From Burhinus oedicnemus (Eukaryota > Chordata > Aves > Charadriiformes > Burhinidae), in contig VFFE01007605.1 in assembly GCA_008921705.1 (NCBI GenBank), positions 3,225,351 through 3,289,350 of the forward strand: a stretch of 64,000 bases of DNA, read 5' to 3'. The position numbers were made by a program, and so were the translations under genes. Positions 13,319-24,891 of the stretch are shown piece by piece. Each line of letters starts with the position of its first letter. Position 1 is the stretch's first letter. Under the pieces are notes generated by a model. That model searched no databases, was not told where the DNA came from, and was given only the letters and a program-made list of their open reading frames with translations.

Positions 13319-16300
13319 CTCACCAGCTGCCATCCAGGCTTCTCTACTTCTGGGAGGCTGAGTGGGGCGAACGCGCTCTCACTGAGTTCAAGACTAAAAG
13401 TTTCCCCCCCAATGCCTAAGCCCACACCCACCTGCCGCAGAGCAGACGGGACACACGTGTGTGGGTGGTGATATGGGGCAGGTCGCTGACGCTCACGTGC
13501 CATGGGATGGGGCCACCGTGCCGGCAGGCGCCCAGCAGACGGCCAGCCCCGGGCTGTGCCGGCTCAGACAGGGTGCTGGGCACACGGCATGGCTGTGGTC
13601 GGGAGTGCCAGGTCATGCACTGCCAGGACACTGCCCTTCACGCCATTTTTGGCCTGTCTGCTCGGGCAATGCAAGTCAGCTCAAAATCTTAAGGTTTAAG
13701 ACCTCATTTCCTAGCACCTTCCTAGACTGGTGCACAGTATCATCCACTTAGCTCTTCTTTCTGCAGCAAAAGCCTCTGATCTCGGCCATCTCTGCATCTC
13801 AAAATACTTTACATTCATCCCCACCTCTAATGATGACTCAGTGACACAGCTGAGTTGAAAGTGCTCAAAGATATTCAGGAAGAGGGAAGAAAATGGCCTG
13901 GGACTGGCTGGAGGAAGAACATGGTCTGAAGCTGGCTGAGGTCCTGCTTTGGATGTTGGACTAGTCCTGAGCCCTTCAGAAGACTTGTTGGTCTTTGGAG
14001 GGTAGATCACCTTCTAAACTGTTAACTAAGCTAAGGAGAAAACAGCTCTGAGACTTCAGCCTGTGGCTATTCCGGGCAGGAAAGGTTTGCTGCCATCTCT
14101 GCCTTAGGAAGCGCAGCTACAAGTACAAAATGCAAGGTAGACAGACACTGGGGAGAGAGATCAGGCAGAAGAAGGACCTGTAACTGCACAAGACTCTGTT
14201 CCCTACTCCCCTTCTGTGGAGCATGACAAATAGAGCTCATCAGCTGGGGAAGATTTACTCACAAAAAGGGGTTTTTACAGAAAAGTACCCCATTGGTGGC
14301 AACTCTCCTCCTCGGGCCCCGCTTTTCTAGTAAGAAGCTCACTGGGACAGGGAAGGTCCTGAAGACAGCAGAGCCTGGGGGCAGGGACCACCCTCCCTTC
14401 CTCCCCTGGAGAAGATATTCAGGTTCCTCTCCTTGTTTGTATGTTACGATTTGGGGGGACTCAAAAATACAAGTCATACATCATCCCGGCTGTGACTGGA
14501 TTTGGGCATGATTTCTCCACATCCCTTGACAATTCTGCCGTTTAGTATCAAACCCAGGAATATTTACCCTGGGTTCCAGTTGTCATCTCGCATGCCCAGA
14601 TGACTTTAACTACTCCTGGCTATTCAGAGTCAGTTCCTCGCAGTGTCTCATGTTGTCTTGACGTGCTCTGCGTTGAGTTTGTGTTCCTTCTCTTTGTGTG
14701 ACCGGTCCCTCGTGTCACCTGCTATGGGTCCTTCAGCATCTCAGTATAGTTTTAAACAACAGAGCTCTCAAGATGTCACCTTAATAGTAGCGAGGGAACA
14801 CTTCCTCTGCTGGAGATGGTATTAATGACTTTACAGCTAAAACACCTAAAACGAACATCGTCCTCCTGCCCGGCTCCCTGCCTCGACTGCCTCATTTGAG
14901 GAAAACAGATCAAATGGAGAACTTGCTAATGCGGGCACGCACCTTTCTTTGATCTCACTAATGAAAAACTAGATGGTGTTAGAATATGTATTAACTAGTC
15001 CAGTATTAAACATGACTTTGTACGGGATGTGAACAAGGGAAGTGCTATTACTGCTGTCAGTGTCATCGTTAGCCGTGGCGACCCAATTAATGCGATATGA
15101 AACACGACAGCCCTGCTGAACTGAATATTTAACTCGGAGGTTATTTTACAGGGGGTGTAATTTCCCGGAGCAGACAAGCCTCAGGAGAAGCCGTATTTCC
15201 CGTGGACATCTCAGGAGTAGCTGCAGGATGGGGAGGTGCAGTGACCTGTTTAAGATGATACAAATCTATCCATTGATTCACTGATTTGACTTAAAATAAC
15301 GGGGGAAAATAAGCAGATCTGATACTACAGATGGCTCATAATGAACCGGTTAGTGGGCTATGGCTGACGTGGCTGTTAGACAGCTAAAGGGGTTTATCCC
15401 TCTCCCTTTAGGAACTACAGCACCCTGGAGTGGTTTGCCTGGGGTGAGGGAGAGGATGGTGAAAGCTCTAGAGCTTTTAACCAGTTAACCTCTCCTGTGG
15501 AGTGGAAATCCTCCAGTGGAAGTTGCTCTCCACAGGTGACCAGAGCATGTACGACAGGAGCCCTTGAGCCGGCAGCGGCACGTTAGTACGGGGAATTGCA
15601 GAACAGCCGTGACTAACCAGGGTTTGAGAGGCAAAGGTTACAAAATAAAAGCATGCTAAGGTGTCCGAGCACTTCAGCAGCCTGCGTTAATCGGGAAGCA
15701 GCGCAGAGGAGAAGCTGAATGAAGAGAATCCAAACGAAGGCAGAGGGAAGTTGGAGGAACTGCCCGAAGACTCGGAGTCGTGCCCTGCGCTGCGGTACGG
15801 GGCTCTCAGCTCGGCGGCATTGCTGTGTGAGTGACGGGGGTCACCAAACCCCCCTCTCTGGACACTCAAGGTAAAGTATTAATGAGACATTAAGGGAGCT
15901 CTGCCCAGATTCTTCATGAGTTAAGAAGCGGTGCCGGGAGGTTTGCTGCTCGGGTGCAGGGAGGGCTCAGCCACCGCGACCCGGGCTCAGGCTGCCAGCA
16001 AGGTCAGTGGCCAAGCACCGTCAGGACACTGCGGGGTTCAGATTTGGGTAGACTAAATGATTTTAGTCACTTTAAGCTGCTGTAAGCACATTAAGCAATA
16101 CTTTACTTCCAGCTTTTGCTAGAGTCCTCGACGCATTGGTACAAAAAAGTGCTACGAAAACCCCTGTCTAGGCTGGAGCCTCTCCGTGCTTCAGTGCCCA
16201 GGTCCAGAAGCCCCCCAGGAGCTTTTTCTGCCTGGCTGCACTCGCAGACCCCCTGAGCCAGGTAACACTTGGTTCATGCACTGAGCTGTACCGTCGCCTG

Positions 16301-16813
16301 GCCACGTCCATGCCCTAAAAGCCGGAGGCACAGGGTGCTCGTGAACTGTCTCACTGCTCGAGGCTCTCCCACCCCACGGTGGGTAATGCAGAACTGCAGC
16401 GTGAAGAAGAGCTGGATCTTGAAATACAGGGTTAGCCCCAGTATAAATAGGAAAAAGAAACCCATTAACTACTCACTGCTGGCCCCAGGGTGCTATTTAT
16501 ACGATAGGAAATCTTTAATGGGGGAAAAAAGCCCCACACCAGGGTCACAGAGGTCTCCACCCTGGAAATAAGCTTTTAACACTGAGGAACGCGTACAGCA
16601 TTACACCAACATCGCCCCGGGGAGGGTAAGAAACCCAGGGCGCAGCCTGACCCTTGCAGCTCGGACAACAACTCCTGACCATGCCCAAAGAAAAGCCCAT
16701 CCCCGCCTGGCCGGAGCAGCCCTTGCCGGCACTGGGACGGCTGCAGGAGGACGCGGGGAGCCGAACCCGCTCGCCCAGAAGCACCCCAGCAGCGAGGAGA
16801 TGCCGATACACAC

Positions 16814-16886
16814 CTGCACGGGCCGCACCAGTCCGTTTGTTGGTTGAGGCCAAAGCGAGCTCTGCATTTCTTAGGAGAGGCAGGAT
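16814..16886 (-). CDS. TCF7: TCF7 exon: first part of C-clamp
   Basis: Acceptor CTGTGTTCAG, donor GTGTGT; 73 nt. It reads (D)PASPKKCRARFGLNQQ then TDWCGPC(R). Three of the four conserved cysteines of the C-clamp lie here. The C-clamp is a small zinc-binding module found only in the E-tail isoforms of TCF7 and TCF7L2; it recognises a GC-rich helper site next to the HMG site. The exon shifts the frame if skipped, so it chooses between C-terminal tails. It is a known type of alternative exon in this family. Confidence 0.95.
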
Positions 16887-18935
16887 CTGAACACAGAAGC
16901 ATGCGTGGCGGAGAATGGGCAAGGCAGAGGCACAAAGAGGAGGAGAAGCAGGAGGAAGAAAAGAGGCAACATCATTTTAGCCACTTTAACACACGACTAA
17001 CAGACTACAATCCAATTTTTTTTTTTCTGCAACAGACCAGTGCTGGCACCACCTCTCCTGGAAAAAAGTGATCGTTAGGCAAATATCAGTGATCACTGCT
17101 GGCAGCTGGGGAAGAAGGAGGCTCGGGAAACGGCCTCAGGTCTGGGAAATATGGGCAATTATGGGGAAATTCACAGCTCTTCCAATTTCTTACGTTTGGA
17201 AAAGCTGCCAAATCCCCGAGGCACTGCCTGCCCCCTGTGTCTGCATCCTTACCTGCTCCCTGTCTGTCCAGCAGCGACTAAACGGGGCTGCCAGCGAGCT
17301 CGGACTGTGCATGGGAAAGAAGAGGAGGAAACGTTGCAGAAGCAGGCTGAAAGCAGAGTTAGCACCAAGGAGACCCAGGCTCGGGTTATTCTACTCTGCC
17401 CCCTACCATTCCCCTTCCAATTTCCATGGAAAAGCTATTCTCCGTGGCCTTCCCTAAAATGCTGCAGTTTTGCTGTATAATTATGGGACTCATCAGGGTG
17501 AAGTCCTATCTGTTTTCATGCACATCATGTTTTTTCTCTAGTGCTATAAATGGGATTTGAACAGTACATTTTTGTGCTGGATTCACTCCCTCTTTCAGCT
17601 ACCACCAGTGTCTCCTGTCGCGTACGACCAGCAGTTGGTTTTCAGTCCATAACAGGTTAAATTACCAGACATATGGATATATAAATATCTATATACACTA
17701 CATATAAGCCTAAAAGCTTGTATTCCCCTTATCGGTCTAGGCGCTGAATGAGCTCAACAGTTTTAACCAAACTGGAGATATTACTGGGACACAGACATGG
17801 AATTGCTTTTTATGGACAATTCAAAGAGGTCATCCAATGGCAATTCATTAAATTAATGAGATAATCTGAACTTTATGAATCAATGCAGGCTGTGGGATTC
17901 TGGTCGCATGGATGTGTAATCCACAGCAACAACACCAGAGCTGGACTCCGATGTCCTAACCAACAACCGAACCGCCCAGATGCAGCCAGCTGGGCACCTT
18001 GGGGTCCCCAACTAAGGTGTGACAGGTCTTTGTGTGGGTGTGCAAGGCCAGGGGAGCAACAGGCTGACCTGGGACCCTCCCCAGGGACCATTTCTGGAGA
18101 GAGAGAATGAGCGTTTTGCTTAGAAAGCCAACAGCCTGTCATCCAGCTGACTTAATTTCATCCAAAAGTAAGGAAGAGCAATGAGCAGTAAGGAACCGGT
18201 AAGCTACAGAGTGGGAAAAGCTCTTTGTACGTCTACCACAGAATGGACCTACTGGAAAAAAACAGGCTGTCTAACTTCATGTATACGTGATGCCATAGTG
18301 GGCAAGGACAGTCTCTTGACATTTTATAATGATATTTAGTGGTACAGATATTTTTTATTCCTGATGTGGCAGAAATACTTCAGAAACCAGCACAGGAATA
18401 GCCTTGGATGATGGGAACGTGTGTGTTACCAGCTGAAATCTGTCAAAAGGGTCTTTTCTAATGAGCAGTGTGGTGCAGGGAAGCAACTGATACTGGTTTT
18501 TAGTGTGACTACTTGAACGCTAGGTTACTTTGAAATGAAACCCAAATTTGGGGTAGTCCCATGGGTGATCTTCAAGCCTTAGTCCCACAGGCAATACTGA
18601 TGCATTTGAGAGGAGATTTCTTTAACCAATGGTACCTGTAGGGCTGATGGGGACCTTCACCCTGGTTATTTTGAATATATTTAGTGTTAGTTTATATGAA
18701 ATTACGCACTTGCCAAAATCTAATCTTTTCAGTTTTCACACACTACCCATGTTCTAATTCAAGCACGTCTATGAAAAAGTCACCAAAATGTTAATTTACC
18801 ACGTCTTAAAAAACCCCAAGTGTGTATTTCTTTAGTTAAGAGAATAAAAGAAAACATGGTAAAACACAACAACAGCTTTGGATTATCCCCTCTGAGCAGA
18901 AACGAAGGGACAGCCACCGAGTCACACGCATTTAC
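16887..18935 (-). other. TCF7: TCF7 intron
   Basis: Intron between the C-clamp exon and the basic-tail exon. I see no repeat, RNA gene or further exon in it; short open frames here have no recognisable content. Confidence 0.7.
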
Positions 18936-18984
18936 CTGAGTTGGAATCTTGCTGCTTTTCCCGTGTTCGTCTCTTCTTTTTCCC
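18936..18984 (-). CDS. TCF7: TCF7 exon: basic tail / nuclear localisation signal
   Basis: Acceptor TTTGATTTCCTAG, donor GTAAAT; 49 nt encoding GKKKRRTREKQQDSNS plus one base of the next codon. It matches the GKKKRR-REK basic tail that follows the TCF/LEF HMG box, adds DNA contacts and serves as nuclear localisation signal. The last base plus AT of the next exon makes Asp, giving S-D-PASPKKC as in the E-type tail of mammalian TCF7. Confidence 0.94.
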
Positions 18985-20448
18985 CTAGGAAATCAAAGGA
19001 AAGGCTGTTAGTCTGTGCTCCCAGGAGACTGAGGGTGCTGTGCAGGGTTTTTGGGGCTGGATGGGGCCGCCGGGGAAGGCTGCTGCTGCCACCCAGGCGA
19101 GCGGCCAGGTCCTCAGCTGTAACATCCACGATGCCACCGGCTCTGCCCATTCCAGGGAGAGATGAGCTGGGAATGGCTGCAAGGGGACCTGCTCAGGTTT
19201 ATCTACGTGGACATCCCTTTCCTTTCCCCAATTGCCCAGCCCAGTGCTCCAGAAAAGAAACCCAGGAGGAACTCTTAAAGCAACCACCCACGGTTGTGTT
19301 TGCGCACGTGCCGGTTGCTGCCTTTTAGGGGGCACAAATGTGTTCTGGGCATGTACCTTTTGTCTGGAATAACCCCTCATGTCCAGTACCCCCCGATCCA
19401 GCGCCACAGGCATTTTGACACATCCCCAACACGCCAAACCCACTCTGCACGAGACCCACATGTACGTAGAAGCAGCAACAAAAACTCGGAGGAGACGGCA
19501 GCCGCATCCCTGCTACCACCCCCCCGGCGGCTGCTCCATCTTCTTCCCAACACGCTGCTCCCCGGCTCTGTTTTATGGGTCCACGACCACGCTGCAAATG
19601 CAGCTGAGACCCTGACTGACGCTGCAGGCCGCATTGGAAGTCACGAGAGAAAACATTAGTGGATGCAAAACAACTAGAACAAACCCAGCGCCTGTGCCGG
19701 CGCTGCTCAGCACCTCTGCCAAGTCCTGCCAGTCCTCGGCCCACCCTGATGTGTCTCGCCTGGGAATCCCACCCATTATAGCTTTAATTAATTAATAGAT
19801 AATTTAATTAATAGATTTAACTAGATTAATGGAATTAAACAAGATTTACCGCATGCAACAGAGGCAGGCTGATCAACAGCTGGTGTACTCTTATTCCTCC
19901 TCCCTCTTTATGTTTCTAAAAAGCACATGGCCCATTTTAGCACCTTCTCTGTTTCCAATACATGCTGTAATGTGGTGCCTTATACCTGAACAGAAATTGC
20001 TCCGTAATGCGTTACCAGGAGGAGCATCCCTGATTTCAAAGGGGGAAAGCAAGTTTTAGGAAAGCCACAGAAATTGATTTTTAAATAATGCTTATCTATT
20101 TCGGTGCTTTTGCAGCTCTGGACCCAGCTCTCCTTCTTCTGTTTTCTTCCCTCACTAACAAGAAAACCCAATTCTATCCCCAAACTGCCTCTCTGACTCA
20201 CAACACGCAACAACTCCCCTCATCTCCTAATGAGCTTATTAATGAGGGCACAGCGGTGCAGGACGAATCTGGCCTGCATGGAGCAGGCAGCTCACAGGGC
20301 TGCCTTTGACCCGTGACTTTTTATATGACTTCTTGTGGTTTGAGTGAAGGTGGAAAGCTCCGAGCTGCGGTAAGCTTTTTCTTCGGTGTGGGAGCAACTG
20401 TATTTCCTGCCTGATATCCGCATCACGTGCTGCAGAAGTGACCTACAT

Positions 20449-20473
20449 TCCTCCTCCTCCTCCTCCTCCTCCC
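20449..20473 (+). repeat. (TCC)n microsatellite
   Basis: About eight TCC triplets in a TCF7 intron. On the other strand they give a run of Glu codons in a chance frame. Confidence 0.9.
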
Positions 20474-20748
20474 TGCTCAAGCTCCAGAGAGAAAAGCATC
20501 TCTTGCAACGACCACAAGACCCAAAGAAGCTGCTTGCCGGTGCTGGGAGAACCAACGTCCGCCTTCGGAACCCACTAGCTAGACGGAAAACTCTTCTGGA
20601 GCAAGGAACCAGCCCTTGCCAAGATGAAGGATGCTACGGGATTGAGATTTCCATGCAGGACGCACTTGGTCTTGGAGGAAGATGGTGCCTTGCTATCAGC
20701 AATGCTGCTGTCCTCCAGATGCTGATGCCCTCCAGATGTGTGCCCACC

Positions 20749-20846
20749 GATGCTGTCGCCCTCCGGAGCCGCCCTTAGAGAAACCGGGGCAGCACCTTGG
20801 TGCTGCCCCGGTTTCTCTAAGGGCGGCTCCGGAGGGCGGCAGCATC
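20749..20846. repeat. Near-perfect 48-bp-arm inverted repeat
   Basis: The arms 20749-20796 and 20799-20846 are reverse complements except for one T/G position (20756 against 20839), with a 2-base TT centre. It lies in the TCF7 intron after the HMG exons. Either strand could fold into a long hairpin. Because of the symmetry, open frames on the two strands share the same peptide. Origin unknown: see findings. Confidence 0.93.
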
Positions 20847-21154
20847 CAGCGCTGATCCTGCAAAGCTGCATATGGATGCTGAGCTCCTGGTCTGTGCCTG
20901 CAAGGAGACAGGGATCTCTGTGCTGCTGCAGAGAAACATGGGCTGGGGGCTTCCTGGAACCTCTGCTTTTTCTGCATCGCCTCTGGTTTTTGGGTGGTGT
21001 TTTTTTGGGGGTGGTCTGTTTAAGGGTGTTTTCTCACCCTCGGTGGATTTTGGGTTTTCTGGAAGGAGGGCTCAGGTCAGGGCGGGCTGGATGGGTGCTC
21101 GCTGTGTGGCCTCCAGGGGAAAGAAAGTGGCTGTGAGGGAAATGGCAGAGCCTT

Positions 21155-21165
21155 AGATCAAAGGG
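21155..21165 (+). promoter_or_regulatory. TCF/LEF consensus site in a TCF7 intron
   Basis: AGATCAAAGGG, the full TCF/LEF HMG-box recognition sequence (reverse complement CCCTTTGATCT). Function is only inferred from the motif; feedback control of TCF7 by TCF proteins is known in mammals. Confidence 0.3.
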
Positions 21166-22980
21166 CAGAGCCCTTGGGTGGATGGATGGACATCTGAAGA
21201 CTTACGTGTGCTTTGCCTCAGGTTTCTAATGAGCTCGTTAGGCATATAAGATCAAAACAGGCAAGAAAGCCACTAGAAAAGACCCGGAGTGTGGCACCGC
21301 TACACCTTTGCAACCTCATTTAACACGGTGCTGCTGAAGTGATTAATATAGCTAAGAGTAAACGATTTTTTTTTTTTTTTAAAAGTAACCTTTAAATGTC
21401 CCATGGAGTAGCCTGGAGGCTTCCCACATGTCAGCCCTACCACTGCAAGCTGTGAAGCAGCTTTGTCCCTCCAGCCAGCCCAGGATCTGCCCCTGCATCT
21501 CCCCAGGGAGCAGAGGACCTCGGGCACCCAGGCTGTGCCAGCATGGCCGGTCCATCGCAGCCCCCTCCAAAAAGAGCTTTTTAGGTGTACAGTCAAGTCA
21601 GCTCTCTGTAAAATCCAAAGCGCAGGTTTTCCTCTGCTCACGCCCTGGGAATCGGTTTGGCATCGATTGCTGTGGCAGCGTACCTCGCTACAGCCAAAAC
21701 CAGGGAAGATCAAGGCTGGAGCTTCCCTTCTTTCCCTTGTACACAGGGAAAGCTCCTCTGGCTACAGGAATGCATGATTCCAACACTCAGCATATTTCAG
21801 GGCCCTCTGCACTAGTTAATTTTTATTGCTGAGAACCACCGCTATTTGCTGCGTGGCTCAGCTGCTCGGCTCAGCAGCCACTGCCTGGTTTGGGGCATTT
21901 TTTTTTATTTTTTCAATCTGGAAAGTTTGTTGTTTTTTTTTTTTTTTCCCCTAACAGCAACCTTGGTTGGGAAACAGGCTTACCAAAGAGCTGGGCTGAG
22001 CTTGCGAGCTCGCAGAGCGAGTAGTGCTGTTGTCTGCGTTTGCTCAAATTGCACTTGAATACTTTGAACATGGTGTGCTTAATTTGGTCAGGGTCCTCTA
22101 ATAATGATAGACCAGGGTGGGATCAAAGCCCCTGAGGGACAGACAGAAACTCCATCACTGCCATCCTGTGAGCGCCACTTACATGCCCTGCAATACATGG
22201 GGCTGCTGCCTGGGATGCAAACCCATGGAGAGTCCAAAATCAGACCTAAAGAGCCTGTGAGACTGAAGTTTGCACTACAACTCATACAAAGCAGCTTACA
22301 CTTTCCTATTTTGCCATTATCATACTCCCGTGAGCGCGGCGAGGGCAGGCACCTCGCGCTAGCTGTAAACCCACGCAGCAGAGGTGGCAGCCCGCAATTC
22401 GGCAAACCCCCCGCAACCTGCAGCATGTGCCCAGGCTCAGCATCACATGCCCAGGGCTACAGAGCCCGTGGTACCCAGCCCCATGATTTAAAGCTGATAA
22501 ACGAGGTGCTACGACAAAGCGAATGGTGCTGAGCAGGCTGCAGGTGCCCGTTCAGCGCCCCCAGCCATCCTACCCCGAGCTTGTCCTCCTGCGTCTCTGC
22601 CCCATGCTCTGCTCCCGCTGGGGCAATGTCTCAGCTGCCACCTGAGATGCACAAAGCAGTGCGTTTCCATAGAATTGTATTTCCAGAGATCATCCACATC
22701 ACTTAAAAGCTTCTCTTCCTTTCTGATTGTATTTACTTGGACAATAAGCAAACAAATGGTTGTGGTAGCTGGGGAGCTATAATATTCATGCTATAGATAG
22801 GCAATGGGCCAAGAGGATGTTCAAAATACTCCTGGAATGTGAATTTCTATAGCTATTGTGCCGTCAGGAACGGCATTACCAGGGGCAGGTGGGATGTTTG
22901 GGAAAGACCAGTTGTCAGCCCCCCTGGGTGGTTTCTGGCCATGCCATGGGGAGGGGGTCCGAGCCGCGGCAGCCACTCAC

Positions 22981-23088
22981 ATAGTTGTCTCTGGCAGACC
23001 AGCCGGGGTAGAGCTGCATGTGGAGCTGCCGTTCCTTGCGAGCCAGTTCGTAGTACTTGGCTTGCTCCTCCCGGGACAGTGCGTGCCA
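22981..23088 (-). CDS. TCF7: TCF7 exon: second half of HMG box
   Basis: Acceptor TTGTCCTTGCAG, donor GTGAGT; 108 nt, phase 0 at both ends, 36 codons. It reads [20 protein letters not shown] then [16 protein letters not shown], helix 3 of the HMG box, which is nearly invariant across TCF/LEF proteins. All key aromatic and basic residues are present, so the domain looks functional. Confidence 0.97.
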
Positions 23089-23304
23089 CTGCAAGGACAA
23101 GCGTGGTGGTGAGACATGGCCCTGCTGTCCCCTCCCAGCCCATACCACCATGGCCACTCCGCTCCAGGGCACATCTGACTCCGCGTGTTTAAGGGAGAAG
23201 AGCACCTGGGTTTGAAAGCAGATGCTTGTTATGTGCTTAAGAGCAGCTGCAAGGGACGGGGATGCTGCACTGGGACGATGGCATTGAGCCCCGTGTGCTC
23301 TTAC
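23089..23304 (-). other. TCF7: TCF7 intron inside HMG box, stop-free and 216 nt
   Basis: GT-AG intron of exactly 72 codons with no in-frame stop on the TCF7 strand, so retention would insert 72 residues into the HMG box without a frameshift. See findings. Confidence 0.85.
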
Positions 23305-23467
23305 CCTTCTTCCCAAGATCTGGTTGATAGCCGCGCTCTCCTTCAGGGTGCATTCGGCAATGACTTTCGCCCGCATTTCTTTCATATACAACATGAAAGC
23401 GTTCAAGGGCTTCTTGATAGTGGGCTTCTTGGCTTCCTTCTCTCTCTTTGGTTCTGGTTGAGGTTTC
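23305..23467 (-). CDS. TCF7: TCF7 exon: first half of HMG box
   Basis: Acceptor TCTGTCCCACCAAG, donor GTAAGA; 163 nt. After a basic lead-in ([15 protein letters not shown]) it encodes [20 protein letters not shown] and then [14 protein letters not shown], the N-terminal wing and helices 1-2 of the sequence-specific HMG box that bends DNA in the minor groove. It ends in phase 0 within the box; the second half is on the next exon, 216 nt away. Confidence 0.97.
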
Positions 23468-23752
23468 CTTGGTGGGACAGAAAGAGGAGCTGTCAGCAAC
23501 AGAGCCACCCTCTAGCCTGTCTGCCTGGTGGCATGAAGCTCAGCAGATGACTTGGGACCAAACCCACCGATGGCATAAGCGGGTGGGGGAGGGCTGAGAT
23601 CTGCACCTTGGATGCACGCTGTTGCCTGATGCACGCAGAGCTTGGTGTTCATCCATCCTCCCCCACCCCCGTGCAAGCTTTAATGGGGATAAATGAAATG
23701 GGCATTAAGGTGCTAATGCTGTTGAGGAGCCCTGCCAGCACTTCCAACTTAC

Positions 23753-23863
23753 ATGTTTCGGTCATAGTGCTCCATCTCTTGCTTGCCGGAGTGGGGCACG
23801 ATGGCGGGGTGCGGGATGCCGGTGGTGTGCATGCCGGAGCCCAGCATCAGCGGGTGAGTGAAC
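23753..23863 (-). CDS. TCF7: TCF7 exon: FTHPLMLGSG to YDRN
   Basis: Acceptor CTCTCTGTTGCAG, donor GTAAGT; 111 nt starting with one base and ending with two bases of split codons. It reads FTHPLMLGSGMHTTGIPHPA then IVPHSGKQEMEHYDRN. GIPHPAIV is conserved in TCF/LEF proteins, and the SGKQE...YDRN ending is specific to TCF7, not LEF1 or the TCF7L proteins. It lies just N-terminal to the HMG box. Confidence 0.95.
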
Positions 23864-24810
23864 CTGCAACAGAGAGCGGATGAGCCGTGCCGGGAGGGCT
23901 GCGCCGGGGGATGCTCGGGATGCAGCCGGAGCGGTGCGTCTCACGAGATGGCACTCTGACGTGGCAGAAGCAGACGGTAAGCGGAGGACATGGAAAGCAA
24001 ACCTGTGGATGCTGCCAGGCTGGTGCCGGGGCAGACAGTGCCCACCACCCCGGGTCACCCCCGCCACGCTGGCAGCGGGCACAGCCGGCTGAGCTGCCGG
24101 GTCCGGGTGCCGCACAGTGGCGAGGAAACCAGCCCGCAGCAGGAGCCGGCCTGACTGAGATCAAGGGCGCTTTCAACAGCGGTTTCAGCTCTCTCTTGTT
24201 GCAGTATCTTATTAGCACTGCAGAAAGGAACAAGAAACTCAACCCAAGGGTTGGGATGGGAGAGATTAGGACCACCCTGCACCTTTCTTTTAACAGAAAT
24301 AGCATCAGTCTGAACACGAACCAAACTGCAACTCTAGGAGGTGCACCTTGCCTAAGCAATGTTCTCCACCAACACAGGACTGAGATCACGAGAGGTCTCG
24401 CTAGCTTTCAAGCTTCATTAGCTCTCTTGAGAGTTTCAGAGGGTAAAGCCAGCCCAGGCAGCTTTGCCAAGCCTGCCACTTTATGACTGCAGCTTGAGAT
24501 GGCAGAATTGCCCATGGGAGATGAACTGTTCATTAGATATGCTGGCACGAAAAGAAAAGCTGTTTAATTTAATCCACCAGCACAGTCTGATCCTTATCTG
24601 ACCAGGTGTACTTTCTCGGCTGCAGCAGCGCTGCAAAATCTGCCCCAAAAATCCTGCGAGCAGGAGCTCCTTGCGCTGGGCTTGGCGAGGCTGCCGGGCC
24701 TCGGCGGGGAACCGTTAGCTCCTCTCGCGCCTTCGCCTTCGAGGCCGGGCAAAGCGATGCTTGGGCGAGCACGGAGGGCTGGCAGCGCTCCCTCGCCTCT
24801 GCTGCAGGGC

Positions 24811-24891
24811 TAAGGCTTTGCACGGATCAAGGGTTGCGTGGATCGAGGGTTGCGTGGATCAAGGTTTTTGCATGGCTAAGGGTTTGCCTGG
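24811..24891 (+). repeat. Short tandem repeat, about 16-bp unit
   Basis: About five diverged units of the form ATCAAGGGTTGCGTGG in a TCF7 intron. Confidence 0.75.

Larger units (their letters stand above)
12119..16813 (-). other. TCF7: TCF7 intron within the C-clamp (4.7 kb)
   Basis: Besides a CpG-dense patch, an A-rich tract and a CR1 fragment (listed separately), the rest of this intron shows no exon I recognise. The alternative short tail of mammalian TCF7 (GGKRNAFGTYPEK type) was looked for by eye and not found. Confidence 0.7.
18985..22980 (-). other. TCF7: TCF7 intron holding a palindrome and a TCF site
   Basis: This 4-kb intron separates the HMG box from its basic tail. It contains a CTC-repeat at about 20449-20473, a 98-bp palindrome (listed), a perfect TCF/LEF consensus at 21155-21165 and T-tracts near 21367-21381 and 21933-21948. 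No exon was recognised. Confidence 0.7.

Noticed and set aside
20738..21136. 132-codon frame on + and a similar peptide on -
   Set aside because: The shared peptide results from the palindrome, not from a duplicated gene.
22915..23508. A single 197-codon open frame containing HMG-box sequence
   Set aside because: It is two TCF7 exons joined by the stop-free 216-nt intron; clear GT-AG borders and the known protein show that the middle part is intron.
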